From Fontibacillus panacisegetis (GTDB lineage: Bacteria; Bacillota; Bacilli; Paenibacillales; Paenibacillaceae): 64,000 nt of DNA. Below the pieces are notes generated by a model. It ran no database searches. It was not told where the DNA came from and saw nothing but the letters and a program-made list of their open reading frames with translations. Position 1 is the stretch's first letter, and each line of letters begins with the position of its first letter. Positions 8,180 to 17,105 of this stretch are shown piece by piece. The stretch spans positions 62,001-126,000 of the forward strand of contig NZ_FNBG01000006.1 of NCBI RefSeq assembly GCF_900102215.1. Reading direction: 5' to 3'. A program made the translations under genes and the position numbers.

Positions 8180-8305
8180 AAATTCTCACCCGCTACATAA
8201 AATAGTAAGGAATCGTGATCATTGAAAAAATTAAAACTTTTATAAATCACATTTCATTATACCCGATAAGACTATAGCAATCATAGAGAAACTAGATAAA
8301 AAATT

Positions 8306-8355
8306 CAAAAATCACATCTTCACCTGAGTATAAAGCAGGGAAAATGTGATTTTTG
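8306..8355 (-). terminator. Terminator-like hairpin after thioredoxin-like gene
   Basis: Perfect 12-bp arms CAAAAATCACAT (8306-8317) and ATGTGATTTTTG (8344-8355), with a 26-nt loop that can fold further. It has an intrinsic A/U tract and lies 36 nt beyond the minus-strand stop. Confidence 0.7.
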
Positions 8356-8390
8356 AGGTTGATATGACCGTTTCGAGCTTCCTGTATTAA

Positions 8391-8756
8391 CTATTCTTTT
8401 CTCTCTGCCGTATCATGGAGAGTATGATAAACATCTAATGCCTTATTTAAGAAGTCTTCGATTTCTTCGCGTGTCTTGCGCAGCTTATTTACAAAACGAA
8501 CGAGTTCGCGTCCGTCCGCATAAGCCACAAAGCTTGGAATTCCTAAAATATTCTGCTCCTGGCTAACATCGCCAACCTTATCTACATCCACTTCAATCAA
8601 AGTAAGTCTGTCACTATATTTCTCTTCAACCTCTGGCATAAAAGGATCAATATACTTGCAATCTCCGCACCAGTCCGCCTTGAATACGGCCACGATCAAA
8701 TTGCTGGATTGAATGCTTACATTAAATTCTCCCGCTGAATTCATCTGCTTCATCAT
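8391..8756 (-). CDS. Thioredoxin-family protein
   Basis: 121-residue thioredoxin fold protein (YtpP-like). The active site is WCGDCK (residues ~30-35), different from the WCGPC of TrxA, and the cis-proline block reads LGIPSFVAYADGRELVR. Three near-N-terminal Mets compete. ATG at 8756 has AAGGA six bases upstream, whereas the 8762 ATG abuts that site. It is a likely cytosolic disulfide reductase or bacillithiol-linked redoxin; the substrate is unknown. Monocistronic. Confidence 0.85.
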   Translation of the reverse strand: MMKQMNSAGEFNVSIQSSNLIVAVFKADWCGDCKYIDPFMPEVEEKYSDRLTLIEVDVDKVGDVSQEQNILGIPSFVAYADGRELVRFVNKLRKTREEIEDFLNKALDVYHTLHDTAERKE

Positions 8757-8885
8757 CTTCATTCCTTTCTATGTTTGACTATCTAGTCGAATCTTCTCCT
8801 TAAGTCAACCAAAATGAGGAGTGGAAGTCAAATTATTGGCCATACTTGTAATATCATTCAGCTAAGTAAGAAGTGAGGTGAGTCC

Positions 8886-10322
8886 ATGGTGGAAAACCCA
8901 CAAGATCCGCAGAATCCTGAATCACAATCCGGCATCAAGCAATTCATCCGTCGACTGCCTGCTGCAATTAGTGAGATTGTGAAAGGCAAAGCCGCAGGCA
9001 TCGCGGATTCCAGTCGACTTCGTGAGGAGAGAATTACTTTAGATTGGAACGAGGCATCTGCCAGAACGGTCATTTCTGAAATTGAGGACATTCTCCGTCG
9101 TGGGGTCACTTCAAGATCAGAGGAAGAAACCCTGAACGATGCCGATCGTGCACTTGTTGAAGAAATTTCACTCGCAACCAGCCGGGCAGGGATTAGCAAC
9201 ATTACTCGCACAGAAGCTTATTTGGCCAGCTATCAAGCCTACCCGGAATTGCACTGGGCTTTTCTTGCTCACATGGTATCACGTAACGCTGGCTGGAATA
9301 TGACCGACCTAAGAGGAAGCAGAGTATGCGATATATTGGACGAAGAGACCAAGCGCACGATGTATCGTTTTATTGAGCGCAGCAATGCGCTCATTTTTCA
9401 GGATGCTTATCCGCAGCTACTCCTGTATATAAAGAGCAGGGAGCTCGGGTCAAGCCGATTTCATCTCCTGTCTTATTTTCACGTTTCCAGATTTATGCGC
9501 CCTTTTTGGGAACGATTTTGGATCGACCGGGGAAGTACCCTTCTAACGGTTGGACTTATAATTAACGAGCAAAATTACATTGAAAAAAGAGTCATTCGCC
9601 ATCCGTATTATCAGAAATACGTTACGGATAAAGCGCATTTTCATATCAGCAGTATTACAGGGCTGAATCAGGTTGTATTTCCGCTCATGGAGGATTGCGA
9701 GTGTGTGCAGGCTGGCAAGGAGGACGAGGCTGCTAATAGCTTTAGCCCGACATCTGAACAGGAGGATGCTGCATCGGATGATGAGATTAGCGCTGAGGCC
9801 ATATGCCAAGCAGCATATGGCCTGCTGGCAGAGGGCTGCCGAGGAGACGGCGAAGTGCGCCGCCTTGCGGGGCGTGTCGTCTCCGACTTTGGCAGCCTTA
9901 CGGCCCGCATCGCGTTAGGTAAAAACCTGTACGCGATGCTCATGGGTCTGCGCGCCGTGCGCAGCGGCGCGCAGCGCTTCGCCGAGAGCGTGCCGCACAC
10001 CGGCTCGCGCGAGGACTATTGGCCGGAATTCTTCACGGCCAATGTAAAAGAAGCTCTGACCCCCTCGTTGCAGGGGGCAGAGCTTCTTAAAGGCGAGACG
10101 CTGCCGCCGGGCGAGCGTCTCTATAGCCCCAAGCTGCTTGACGCTTGGGGCGACACGCCCTACGAGCCAATCACTCGCGAGGATTGGCTCAAGGACTGGG
10201 GCGCGCTGGATGGCATCAGCCCGCCCCAGTCGCCTTACCTGTGCGACATCAGTCGCGAGCACAGGCTCGGCATCTTAAAAACCGCGCTCGCCCACGATGC
10301 CGTGGCCGACGAGCCGACCTAG
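8886..10322 (+). CDS. DUF2515 family protein (YppC-like) with hairpin-filled 3' half
   Basis: 478-residue protein of unknown function. The DUF2515 hallmark is NITRTEAYLASYQAYPELHWAFLAHMVSRNAGWNMTDL (residues ~100-140), followed by helical segments YHVSRFMRPFWERFW and FHISSITGLNQVVFPLM. An acidic low-complexity linker (residues ~275-300) separates a C-terminal block ending in SPKLLDAWGDTPYEP and SPYLCDISREHR. GAGGTG lies 5 nt before the ATG. The last ~525 bp of the gene differ from the rest: GC-rich and made of consecutive inverted repeats (see the repeat feature and finding). The stop TAG at 10320-10322 overlaps the stop of the convergent murJ. Confidence 0.85.
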   Translation: MVENPQDPQNPESQSGIKQFIRRLPAAISEIVKGKAAGIADSSRLREERITLDWNEASARTVISEIEDILRRGVTSRSEEETLNDADRALVEEISLATSRAGISNITRTEAYLASYQAYPELHWAFLAHMVSRNAGWNMTDLRGSRVCDILDEETKRTMYRFIERSNALIFQDAYPQLLLYIKSRELGSSRFHLLSYFHVSRFMRPFWERFWIDRGSTLLTVGLIINEQNYIEKRVIRHPYYQKYVTDKAHFHISSITGLNQVVFPLMEDCECVQAGKEDEAANSFSPTSEQEDAASDDEISAEAICQAAYGLLAEGCRGDGEVRRLAGRVVSDFGSLTARIALGKNLYAMLMGLRAVRSGAQRFAESVPHTGSREDYWPEFFTANVKEALTPSLQGAELLKGETLPPGERLYSPKLLDAWGDTPYEPITREDWLKDWGALDGISPPQSPYLCDISREHRLGILKTALAHDAVADEPT

Positions 10323-10401
10323 CCGTTCGACGAGTTCGTCTGGCTCGAACGTGACCGCTGCAGCCGCATGAGCGGTGACAGCAGCTTGCGAAGCGGCTTC
10401 G
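9796..10401. repeat. Tiled array of about 16 inverted repeats within coding sequence
   Basis: Consecutive stem-loops, arms in parentheses: 9796-9823 (11 bp), 9827-9840 (5), 9843-9884 (7), 9907-9939 (9 plus inner 4), 9948-9974 (9), palindrome 10004-10013, 10018-10043 (8), 10048-10088 (11 plus inner 6), 10095-10121 (8), 10126-10151 (9), 10164-10190 (9, loop containing CTCGCGAG), 10194-10231 (10 plus inner 4), 10238-10265 (7 plus 3), 10268-10302 (7), 10324-10351 (7), 10354-10376 (6), 10389-10401 (5). Gaps between units are mostly 3-14 nt. Each stem has a different sequence, so it is not a tandem repeat. The array covers the end of the DUF2515 gene and the end of murJ. Confidence 0.9.
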
Positions 10402-11962
10402 GATAGCTTGCCAGCTCGTCCTTGCGAACAACACGAAGAATTACCAGCATCACCGGGTACAGCGCAACGACCACCGCGCCTACAATACAGCAGGTAAGGA
10501 AAAAAGCAACTCGGCCCGGCATAAATGCTTCCATCTGAATACCTGCTTGATTTAATCCATAGCCTACACCAGACAATACAAGAATCGTTGCAATAAAGCC
10601 TGGCCAACGGTTGCCCATGATGGAGAACGGTACTATTTTTTTCATGGTTCTGATGTTCAAAATCGTAATAACCAGGAAACAAAGCCCTGTCGCAGTCACG
10701 ATTCCGTAAATTCCCCATAAAGGAGCCAAAGCATAACTCCCAATCAGCTTTACCACAATACCGATCGCAACGTGAACCATTGATCGGGTCGCTTTATTGA
10801 TCCCTAGCAAAATCGAGTTGCTGGTCATCATCGTGATCTGGAATATCGTCATCAAGGTTAATAACGCAATAATGCTGCTTCCGTCACGCGTACTGAACAA
10901 AAGACCATTCACAGAATACGATGCTGTAGCCAGGGCCAAAATAATCGGCATCCCGGTCAGTACAGACACGCGCATCGCTAGGGTTACCTGACTCTTTAAA
11001 TGATCCTTATCCCCTCTGGCAAACGCAGCCGAAATAATCGGTACCAGCGACTGGCTCAATGCGATAGCCAAAATTGGCGGAATACCTGCAATCATTTGCG
11101 CCCGATTACCTAAAATTCCCAGCACATATGTTGCTTCATCCGATCCGATATATCCTGTCAATAATGGTTTTAATATCGAGCTATCAATGAAATTAACAGC
11201 AGGTATTGCCATGGCCGTAAGCACAATAGGAATAGACAGCTTGAAAATTTCAATGTAGATTTTTTTATAGGGCAGCTTGGCATCGTCAGATAATGTCCCC
11301 GGTCGATCCACTTTATCCTTACGCCGCACTTTTGCGTTATACACCAGCATGACAATTAGAGCAGCTCCCCCGCCGATTACAGCGCCAAATGTAGCTCCGG
11401 CAGCAATCTTTTCTCCGGAAAAACCCCAATGATAGAACAAAAATGCAAGTATAATACCTGTAGTAACACGAACTATTTGCTCAATAACCTGAGATACCCC
11501 GCCGGCAATCATAATATTTCTGCCTTGCAGATATCCGCGAATAATCGCAATCAATGGAAAAATCAGCAGCGCCGGTGCTAGAGCCCGGATTGCTACAGCC
11601 GATTCTGGAATACGCGTTACCGCTGCATAATATGGAGCCATGGTAAACAACAGAACGAACATAACCACTCCAGCAACTGCGGCAAACATAAGCCCTGCAT
11701 GATAAATCCTTCTCGCTTCTAAAGGGTTGTTAAGCGCATGCCGCTCGGACACCATTTTACTTAACGTGCTGGGAATTCCTGCAGTTGCTAATGTTAGCAA
11801 CATAAAATAGGCCCCATTTGCTTGCACATATGCAGCATTACCTACATCCCCCAAAATATGCTCAAGCGGTACACGTTGAAACAATCCAAGCACTCTCGCG
11901 ATCAACGCAGCACCCGCAAGGATAAGCGTACCTTTTATAAACGACTCCTTATTGGTGGACAA
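10319..11962 (-). CDS. murJ: MurJ-type lipid II flippase / polysaccharide biosynthesis protein
   Basis: 547-residue polytopic membrane protein of the MOP/MVF superfamily, closest to B. subtilis YtgP (MurJ). The N-terminal FIKGTLILAGAALIARVLGLFQRVPLEHILGD block is diagnostic, and about 14 hydrophobic spans follow. Its role is to flip lipid II for peptidoglycan synthesis; SpoVB-like paralogues act in spores, so exact substrate is inferred. Two TTG codons compete for start. The 11962 TTG has AAGGA seven bases upstream and is preferred over 11968. Its stop shares CTAG with the convergent DUF2515 gene, and its last ~80 bp carry the end of the hairpin array. No ordinary terminator is seen. Confidence 0.88.
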   Translation of the reverse strand: MSTNKESFIKGTLILAGAALIARVLGLFQRVPLEHILGDVGNAAYVQANGAYFMLLTLATAGIPSTLSKMVSERHALNNPLEARRIYHAGLMFAAVAGVVMFVLLFTMAPYYAAVTRIPESAVAIRALAPALLIFPLIAIIRGYLQGRNIMIAGGVSQVIEQIVRVTTGIILAFLFYHWGFSGEKIAAGATFGAVIGGGAALIVMLVYNAKVRRKDKVDRPGTLSDDAKLPYKKIYIEIFKLSIPIVLTAMAIPAVNFIDSSILKPLLTGYIGSDEATYVLGILGNRAQMIAGIPPILAIALSQSLVPIISAAFARGDKDHLKSQVTLAMRVSVLTGMPIILALATASYSVNGLLFSTRDGSSIIALLTLMTIFQITMMTSNSILLGINKATRSMVHVAIGIVVKLIGSYALAPLWGIYGIVTATGLCFLVITILNIRTMKKIVPFSIMGNRWPGFIATILVLSGVGYGLNQAGIQMEAFMPGRVAFFLTCCIVGAVVVALYPVMLVILRVVRKDELASYPKPLRKLLSPLMRLQRSRSSQTNSSNG

Positions 11963-11989
11963 CGACAATTCCTTCTTTCTTGTTCCTCA

Positions 11990-12472
11990 CTAGATAATCC
12001 AGATGATAAATACGATAATCATGGCTACCTGCAAAATGATTTTTACAACGATGCTGCTGAAAAGACCCACAACTGAACCGAAGGCTACCTTTATCGCTTT
12101 GGAGAAGGATTCTCCTCTAATTAACTCACCGATAAGCGCACCTGCAAGCGGACCAATAACCAGACCAAATGCCGGAATAACAAAAGGTCCCACAATAATC
12201 CCGATTGTGCTGAGCCATACAGACAGCTTGCTTCCACCGAATTTCTTGACTCCCCAAGCCCCTACCAAATAATCTGCGACCATCAAAACGACGACAATCA
12301 GGGTTTGGATAATCCAGAAAAACGGGCCGAACTCTTCAAAGGTGAAGAACCAACCATAGACGAAGAAAGCAAAATATATAGCCAGAACACCCGGCAGCAC
12401 CGGATATATCGCCCCTGCCATACCGACAACAAACAATGCAATGACAATGATCCAGCCAAGCACATCAACCAT
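11990..12472 (-). CDS. DUF456 membrane protein
   Basis: 160-residue, strongly hydrophobic protein of the DUF456 family (YqgC-like), function unknown. The PVLPGVLAIYFAF opening, the WGVKKFGGSKLSVWLSTIGIIVG segment and the glycine-rich PFVIPAFGLVIGPLAGALIGELI stretch are typical. Its start lies 4 nt after the HAD phosphatase stop, and its GGAGG site is inside that gene's last codons, so the two are coupled. Confidence 0.85.
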   Translation of the reverse strand: MVDVLGWIIVIALFVVGMAGAIYPVLPGVLAIYFAFFVYGWFFTFEEFGPFFWIIQTLIVVVLMVADYLVGAWGVKKFGGSKLSVWLSTIGIIVGPFVIPAFGLVIGPLAGALIGELIRGESFSKAIKVAFGSVVGLFSSIVVKIILQVAMIIVFIIWII

Positions 12473-12476
12473 TGAC

Positions 12477-13223
12477 TCATTCCTCCGACTTCAAAATATA
12501 ATCACGTATTATAAGTGCAATACCATCATCATTATTCGAAGCTGTCACCACATCTGCGTTTTCCTTTACTGCGATTTGTGCATTGCCCATCGCTACGCCA
12601 AGACCTGCCGCCTGAATCGCAGCCAGATCGTTAAGACTGTCACCAACCGCTACCACCTCCGACATGGCTAGTCCAAGCAATTCACAAACCATTTGAACCC
12701 CGCTCGCCTTGTTGATTCCTGCAGGGTTAATCTCCAGATTATAAGGGGAAGAATTTGTGATCTCAAGTCCACCCATATCCTGAAGCTCCATCAAAATACG
12801 ATGGCGAATATCATCATCCTGAGTAAAATAACCGAACTTCATCCACTCGCTATTTTCCAGCAATGTCGAATCCCAGTTTTGTTCATTATAACTGCCTTCC
12901 ACTGAGGTAGCCCAGAACCAGACGCCGTATTTCCGGGATATATCATACATTTTAGCGATAGTGCTGCTATCGAGCAGATCCCTATGATACAGCTCCTCCG
13001 GTGTTTTCCATACTTCGCTTCCATTTACCGTCACCATCGGTGTGCTGAGTCCAAGCTGTTTACCGAAAGGAACTGCTTCATCGTAGCTTCTCCCCGTAGA
13101 CAAGCAGACATGAACACCCGCAGCCATCGCTTTACGTATCCACTCTTCCGTTATTGGTGAAATGTCATGATTATCCGTTAACAGCGTTCCGTCCATATCG
13201 AGTGCCAACAATTTGTATTTCAA
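12477..13223 (-). CDS. Cof-type HAD phosphatase
   Basis: 248-residue HAD superfamily IIB hydrolase. Motif I is ALDMDGTLL (nucleophile Asp and acid Asp), motif II CLSTGRS, motif III Lys in NKASGVQM, motif IV GDSLNDLAAI, then GVAMGNA and the ADVVTASNNDDGIA tail. Family members dephosphorylate sugar phosphates, pyridoxal phosphate or flavins; substrate is not predictable here. TTG at 13223 is chosen because GGGGG lies 7 nt upstream. Followed by coupled DUF456. Confidence 0.88.
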   Translation of the reverse strand: MKYKLLALDMDGTLLTDNHDISPITEEWIRKAMAAGVHVCLSTGRSYDEAVPFGKQLGLSTPMVTVNGSEVWKTPEELYHRDLLDSSTIAKMYDISRKYGVWFWATSVEGSYNEQNWDSTLLENSEWMKFGYFTQDDDIRHRILMELQDMGGLEITNSSPYNLEINPAGINKASGVQMVCELLGLAMSEVVAVGDSLNDLAAIQAAGLGVAMGNAQIAVKENADVVTASNNDDGIALIIRDYILKSEE

Positions 13224-13345
13224 CCTTGTTCCCCCATCCAAACTTCTCAATCTATAGTATTTAACAACCTTTACCTACCCTAAATGACATATCGCCATTT
13301 TATCATAATCCCTGAGGTCAACAAAGTAGACAGTTTTTACAATCG

Positions 13346-13379
13346 AAAAAAGCCCCGGCAAATAGCTGCCAAGGCTTTT
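13346..13379 (-). terminator. Terminator of mntABCD
   Basis: Minus-strand stem AAAAGCCttGGCA / TGCCggGGCTTTTTT around a 6-nt loop, 22 nt beyond the mntD stop. Confidence 0.9.
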
Positions 13380-13400
13380 CATTTCTGTGATTTGATCTTG

Positions 13401-14285
13401 TCAAGACGCTTCAACCGTCTTTAAACGTCCGCGTTTTCTCATGCGCACGATAAGACCGTGCAGTGGGGAAAAGAGAAACGCCAGCAAGAACAACAGACCT
13501 GCGACCGATATCATGCTTCCTGCAATAGAGGCATCCAGCCATTTTGCCACATAGTAGCCTGCCGCTGAACTGATTGCACCAATAAGGATACTGTACAACA
13601 ACATCACACTCAGCCGATCTGTAAGTAAATAAGCCGTAGATGCAGGTACGATCAGCATACCTACTACTAGAATAGCCCCTACGCTTTCAAAGGAAGCAAC
13701 TGTCGAAAGTGAAACAAGTCCCATCAACAGATAGTGAAACAAAGCCACCGGGATTCCTAACGCCGCTGCAAGAGCAGGGTCAAAAGCGCACAGCTTGAAC
13801 TGTTTATAAAATAGTCCTATTGCAGCCAGAATAATCAAAAATGTACCCCCCAGCATCCAGACTGCAATCGGACCAAGATCATAGCCATTCCAGATTAAGG
13901 TGTCCCACTGTACATAAGCGATCTCCCCAAAAAGGACGCAATCGAGATCAAGATCTATATTTGCAGCATTACGGCTAATGAGAATCACACCGATCGCAAA
14001 CAGTGCTGTAAAGACAATCCCAATGGATGCATCCGATTGTAAGCCGCCCTGCTGAAGAGCCTGAATCAAAAATACGGTAATAAGTCCAAAAACGGCTGCA
14101 CCAATCAACATTAACAAAGAATCTCTTGAGCTGCTGATTAGAAAAGCAATCGCAATTCCAGGGAGTACGGAGTGACTAATCGCATCCCCGACCATCGCCA
14201 TTTTACGCAAAACGAGAAAACAACCCAGTACACCACAAGATGCAGCAACAAGCGTACCCGTTAAAATAATCCAAAAATCTGTCAT
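13401..14285 (-). CDS. mntD: Manganese ABC transporter permease MntD
   Basis: 294-residue ABC-3 family permease with about eight to nine spans. Typical blocks are GCFLVLRKMAMVGDAISHSVLPGIAIAFL (residues ~20-50), LFYKQFKLCAFDPALAAALGIP and FESVGAILVVGMLIVPASTAYLLTDRL. It overlaps mntC by 4 nt (ATGA), so translation is coupled. It likely forms a heterodimeric channel with MntC. Manganese is preferred over zinc because of the MntR-type operator upstream of the operon. Confidence 0.9.
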   Translation of the reverse strand: MTDFWIILTGTLVAASCGVLGCFLVLRKMAMVGDAISHSVLPGIAIAFLISSSRDSLLMLIGAAVFGLITVFLIQALQQGGLQSDASIGIVFTALFAIGVILISRNAANIDLDLDCVLFGEIAYVQWDTLIWNGYDLGPIAVWMLGGTFLIILAAIGLFYKQFKLCAFDPALAAALGIPVALFHYLLMGLVSLSTVASFESVGAILVVGMLIVPASTAYLLTDRLSVMLLYSILIGAISSAAGYYVAKWLDASIAGSMISVAGLLFLLAFLFSPLHGLIVRMRKRGRLKTVEAS

Positions 14286-15238
14286 TGCTCCGCCCCCCTT
14301 TCTACACCTTGAGTGCTTTGGTGAATCACAACCATTTCCATTTTGCCTCGAAGCTCATTACGAGTACGGAGACGACGTATCCATTTGGCGAGAAGGCCTC
14401 GATTAGGCGCAAATGTAACCGAAACAAGAAACAGTAACGTTGCTGCCAGCACAGTAACAGGCCCAGTTGGCAAATTGGATACCGTTCCGCTAATCAGCGT
14501 TCCGGTCACTCCCGACAATGCTCCAAAAACTCCTGCCATGATGACCATAATGCCTAACGAATCCGTCCAATACCTTGCCGCAACTGCCGGAGTAATAAGC
14601 AAGGCTGCAACGAGTACTACACCGACCGCCTGAATCCCTACAACGACTGCAACAACTGTCATTAGAAGCATCAATTGTTCTAAGAGTGCTACCTTCATGC
14701 CCATCCCTCTTGCAAACCCGGGATCAAAGCTAATCAACTTAAACTCCTTAAAAAGAAGAGCACACACGATAACCAGTATGAGCGATACAATCCCCATCAG
14801 ATACACATCTGTCATGACCATCGAAGCAGCCTGCCCGAACATATACTTATCCAGCCCACTCTGATTTCCGTTGCCGCTGTGCTGAATTTTGGTCATCATC
14901 ACAACGCCAGCCCCGAAGAAGACAGACAATACAATACCCAAAGCAGCATCCTGCTTGATTCGCGAATAACGAGTAATAGCATGAATACCGAATGTAGCCA
15001 ATGCACCAGATATGATCGCACCAATCATAAACAATCCTACAGATTTAACACCACTCAGCATAAAAGCGATACAAATCCCCGGTAAAGCTGCGTGAGCCAA
15101 TGCATCCCCTAACAGACTTTGCTTGCGTAAGAATGTAAAGGATCCAATCACTCCGCTTCCAAGCCCCAAGAGCAGAGACCCCATCAGAATCCACTGCATA
15201 TTGGGGTCCATAAGCCAATTTATCAATGTAGATAGCAT
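14282..15238 (-). CDS. mntC: Manganese ABC transporter permease MntC
   Basis: 318-residue ABC-3 permease, paralogous to MntD. Family blocks GSFTFLRKQSLLGDALAHAALPGICIAFML, FKEFKLISFDPGFARGMGM and VGVVLVAALLITPAVAARYWTDSL are clear. The C-terminal ~35 residues are a charged cytoplasmic tail (RRLRTRNELRGKMEMVV). It lies between mntB (4 nt gap) and mntD (overlap). Confidence 0.9.
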   Translation of the reverse strand: MLSTLINWLMDPNMQWILMGSLLLGLGSGVIGSFTFLRKQSLLGDALAHAALPGICIAFMLSGVKSVGLFMIGAIISGALATFGIHAITRYSRIKQDAALGIVLSVFFGAGVVMMTKIQHSGNGNQSGLDKYMFGQAASMVMTDVYLMGIVSLILVIVCALLFKEFKLISFDPGFARGMGMKVALLEQLMLLMTVVAVVVGIQAVGVVLVAALLITPAVAARYWTDSLGIMVIMAGVFGALSGVTGTLISGTVSNLPTGPVTVLAATLLFLVSVTFAPNRGLLAKWIRRLRTRNELRGKMEMVVIHQSTQGVERGAEQ

Positions 15239-15242
15239 ATTG

Positions 15243-16001
15243 CTACACCGTCCCTACCGTAGCGGCCCCAAAATCCTGAAGCATCGCGATTCGTCCGCCA
15301 TAGGTCTTTTGTAAATTATCAGAGGTAAAGGTATCCTCTGTTGGACCAGCTGCAACCAATTCTCCGTTTAACAGTAATACATGATCAAAATATTCTTTTA
15401 CCGTTGAAAGATCATGATGGACAACCAGTACAGTTTTACCCTGTTCTTTCAAATCATGCAACAAACTAATAATCGCCTTCTCAGTTGTAGCATCAACCCC
15501 TGCAAACGGCTCATCCATAAAGTAGAGCTGCGCATTTTGAGCGAGTGCTCTGGCAAGGAAAACCCGTTGCTGCTGTCCGCCCGACAGTTGGCTAATTTGT
15601 CTTCCAGCGTAATCTGCCATACCGACTTTAGTCAGGCATTCCATCGCAATTTCACGCTCTTTGCTCCCCGGGCGTCGGAACCAGCCAAGATGACCATACC
15701 GCCCCATCATCACTACATCCAGCGCATTCGTAGGAAAATCCCAATCCACCGATTCACGTTGCGGCACATACCCTACAATCTTCCGCTGCTCTTGATAAGG
15801 GCGTCCGTAAATGCTCACATTTCCTTCTACTTTTGGAATTAACCCAAGCACAGCTTTTAAAAGCGTTGATTTGCCCGCTCCATTTGGACCTAATACGCCG
15901 ATTAATTTCCCGGAAGGAATGCCAAACGATACGGAGCGCAGCACAGGCTTTTTCTGATAAGCAACCGTCAACCGCTCTACCTCTAAAGGATAAGTCTCCA
16001 T
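15243..16001 (-). CDS. mntB: Manganese ABC transporter ATPase MntB
   Basis: 252-residue ATPase. Walker A GPNGAGKST, the Q-loop in YVPQRESVDWDFP, signature LSGGQ, Walker B LYFMDEPFAGVD and the switch His in VVHHDL are all present. The QRESVDWDFP wording is typical of Mn/Zn importers. ATG at 16001 has AGAGG eight bases upstream. Couples ATP hydrolysis to MntC/MntD. Confidence 0.93.
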   Translation of the reverse strand: METYPLEVERLTVAYQKKPVLRSVSFGIPSGKLIGVLGPNGAGKSTLLKAVLGLIPKVEGNVSIYGRPYQEQRKIVGYVPQRESVDWDFPTNALDVVMMGRYGHLGWFRRPGSKEREIAMECLTKVGMADYAGRQISQLSGGQQQRVFLARALAQNAQLYFMDEPFAGVDATTEKAIISLLHDLKEQGKTVLVVHHDLSTVKEYFDHVLLLNGELVAAGPTEDTFTSDNLQKTYGGRIAMLQDFGAATVGTV

Positions 16002-16036
16002 CCTGTTTTCCTCTTTTCTCACTAGGCTTATATAAT

Positions 16037-16996
16037 TTATTTCAGCGCCTCAACAATGGTGTTTACGTTATGCCTCACCATTTTAATGTAAGTATCTGCA
16101 TCCGAGCCCGGCTCTCCCATAGAATCAGAATACAGCTCTCCCCCGATTGTTACTGTATGCCCCATTTGCTTAGCACCGGCAATGACCGCTTCCATTGATT
16201 TTGTAGGAATACTGGATTCCACGAATACCGCTTTAACTTTATTTTCCACAAGATAATCACGCAGCTTGCTGACATCCTTGGAGCCATATTCGGCAGCTGT
16301 ACTAATACCTTGAAGGCCCATTACTTTCACTCCATATGCATCTCCAAAATATCCAAAAGCATCATGCGCGGTAACAAGCACCCGTCCAGCTTCCGGAATT
16401 TCAGAAATTCTGGATTTGATCTCTTCGTCGAGCTCGTTCAGCTGTGCGATATACTTCGTCGCATTCTCCTCATATTTCTTAGCATTAGCAGGATCATACG
16501 AGGAGAGCGTATCGCGAATCGTTTCCGTTGCGGAGACCCAATGCTTCACATTAAACCAAATATGAGGATCATATTGCGAACCACCCGCATCTGCTCCTGA
16601 TCTAAGCACTGAGGGATCGATGTTGGAAGATACAGCCACTGTTGGCTTGCGTTTCTCCAGCTTTTCAAAAATCTCCGTCATTTTACCTTCCAAATGCAAT
16701 CCGCCGTAAAAAATAATCTCGGCATCATCCAGCTTTTGTATATCTCCTTGAGAAGCCTTATATAAGTGAGGGTCTACTCCCGGACCCATAAGTCCGGTAA
16801 CTTCCACTTCAGTTCCGCCAACTTCTTGTACGACATCGCTAATCATCCCTATCGTAGACACAATTTGAATCTTGCTGCCATCCTGGACACGCTGCTTGTG
16901 ACCCGCTTCTCCCTCAACCTTAGAACATGCTGCAACAAGAATTAGCACCAGAACACTTAACGTCATCTTCGCCCTCTGCATAGGACTTTTCTTCAC
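16037..16996 (-). CDS. mntA: Manganese-binding lipoprotein MntA
   Basis: 319-residue cluster A-I substrate-binding lipoprotein. The hydrophobic signal ends LVAAC, giving a lipidated Cys. Metal ligands of the family can be placed: His in GVDPHLYKAS, His in YDPHIWFN, Glu in VFVESSIPTKS, and Asp in the last DSMG/DADTY region. GTG at 16996 is proposed because GTGGAG lies 9 nt upstream and it gives a short KK-positive n-region; an internal ATG (MQRAKM) is also possible. First gene of mntABCD, downstream of an MntR-like box. Confidence 0.92.
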   Translation of the reverse strand: MKKSPMQRAKMTLSVLVLILVAACSKVEGEAGHKQRVQDGSKIQIVSTIGMISDVVQEVGGTEVEVTGLMGPGVDPHLYKASQGDIQKLDDAEIIFYGGLHLEGKMTEIFEKLEKRKPTVAVSSNIDPSVLRSGADAGGSQYDPHIWFNVKHWVSATETIRDTLSSYDPANAKKYEENATKYIAQLNELDEEIKSRISEIPEAGRVLVTAHDAFGYFGDAYGVKVMGLQGISTAAEYGSKDVSKLRDYLVENKVKAVFVESSIPTKSMEAVIAGAKQMGHTVTIGGELYSDSMGEPGSDADTYIKMVRHNVNTIVEALK

Positions 16997-17105
16997 CTTC
17001 AATTTCTCCACTTTCCAATCCCTCCATGGCATCTGATTCATATTTATTTGTTGTACAAGTCTACATTTGTTTCATTGAACCCTATTTTATGGTCTTATTT
17101 AAAAA

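Noticed and set aside
8391-8762. Start at the first ATG (8762) for the thioredoxin-like gene
   Set aside because: It abuts the AAGGA site with no spacer; the ATG at 8756 has a workable six-base spacing.
9914-10261. Long antisense frames in the 9.7-10.4 kb region
   Set aside because: High GC removes stop codons by chance; no ribosome site or family resemblance. The sense frame shows DUF2515 features.
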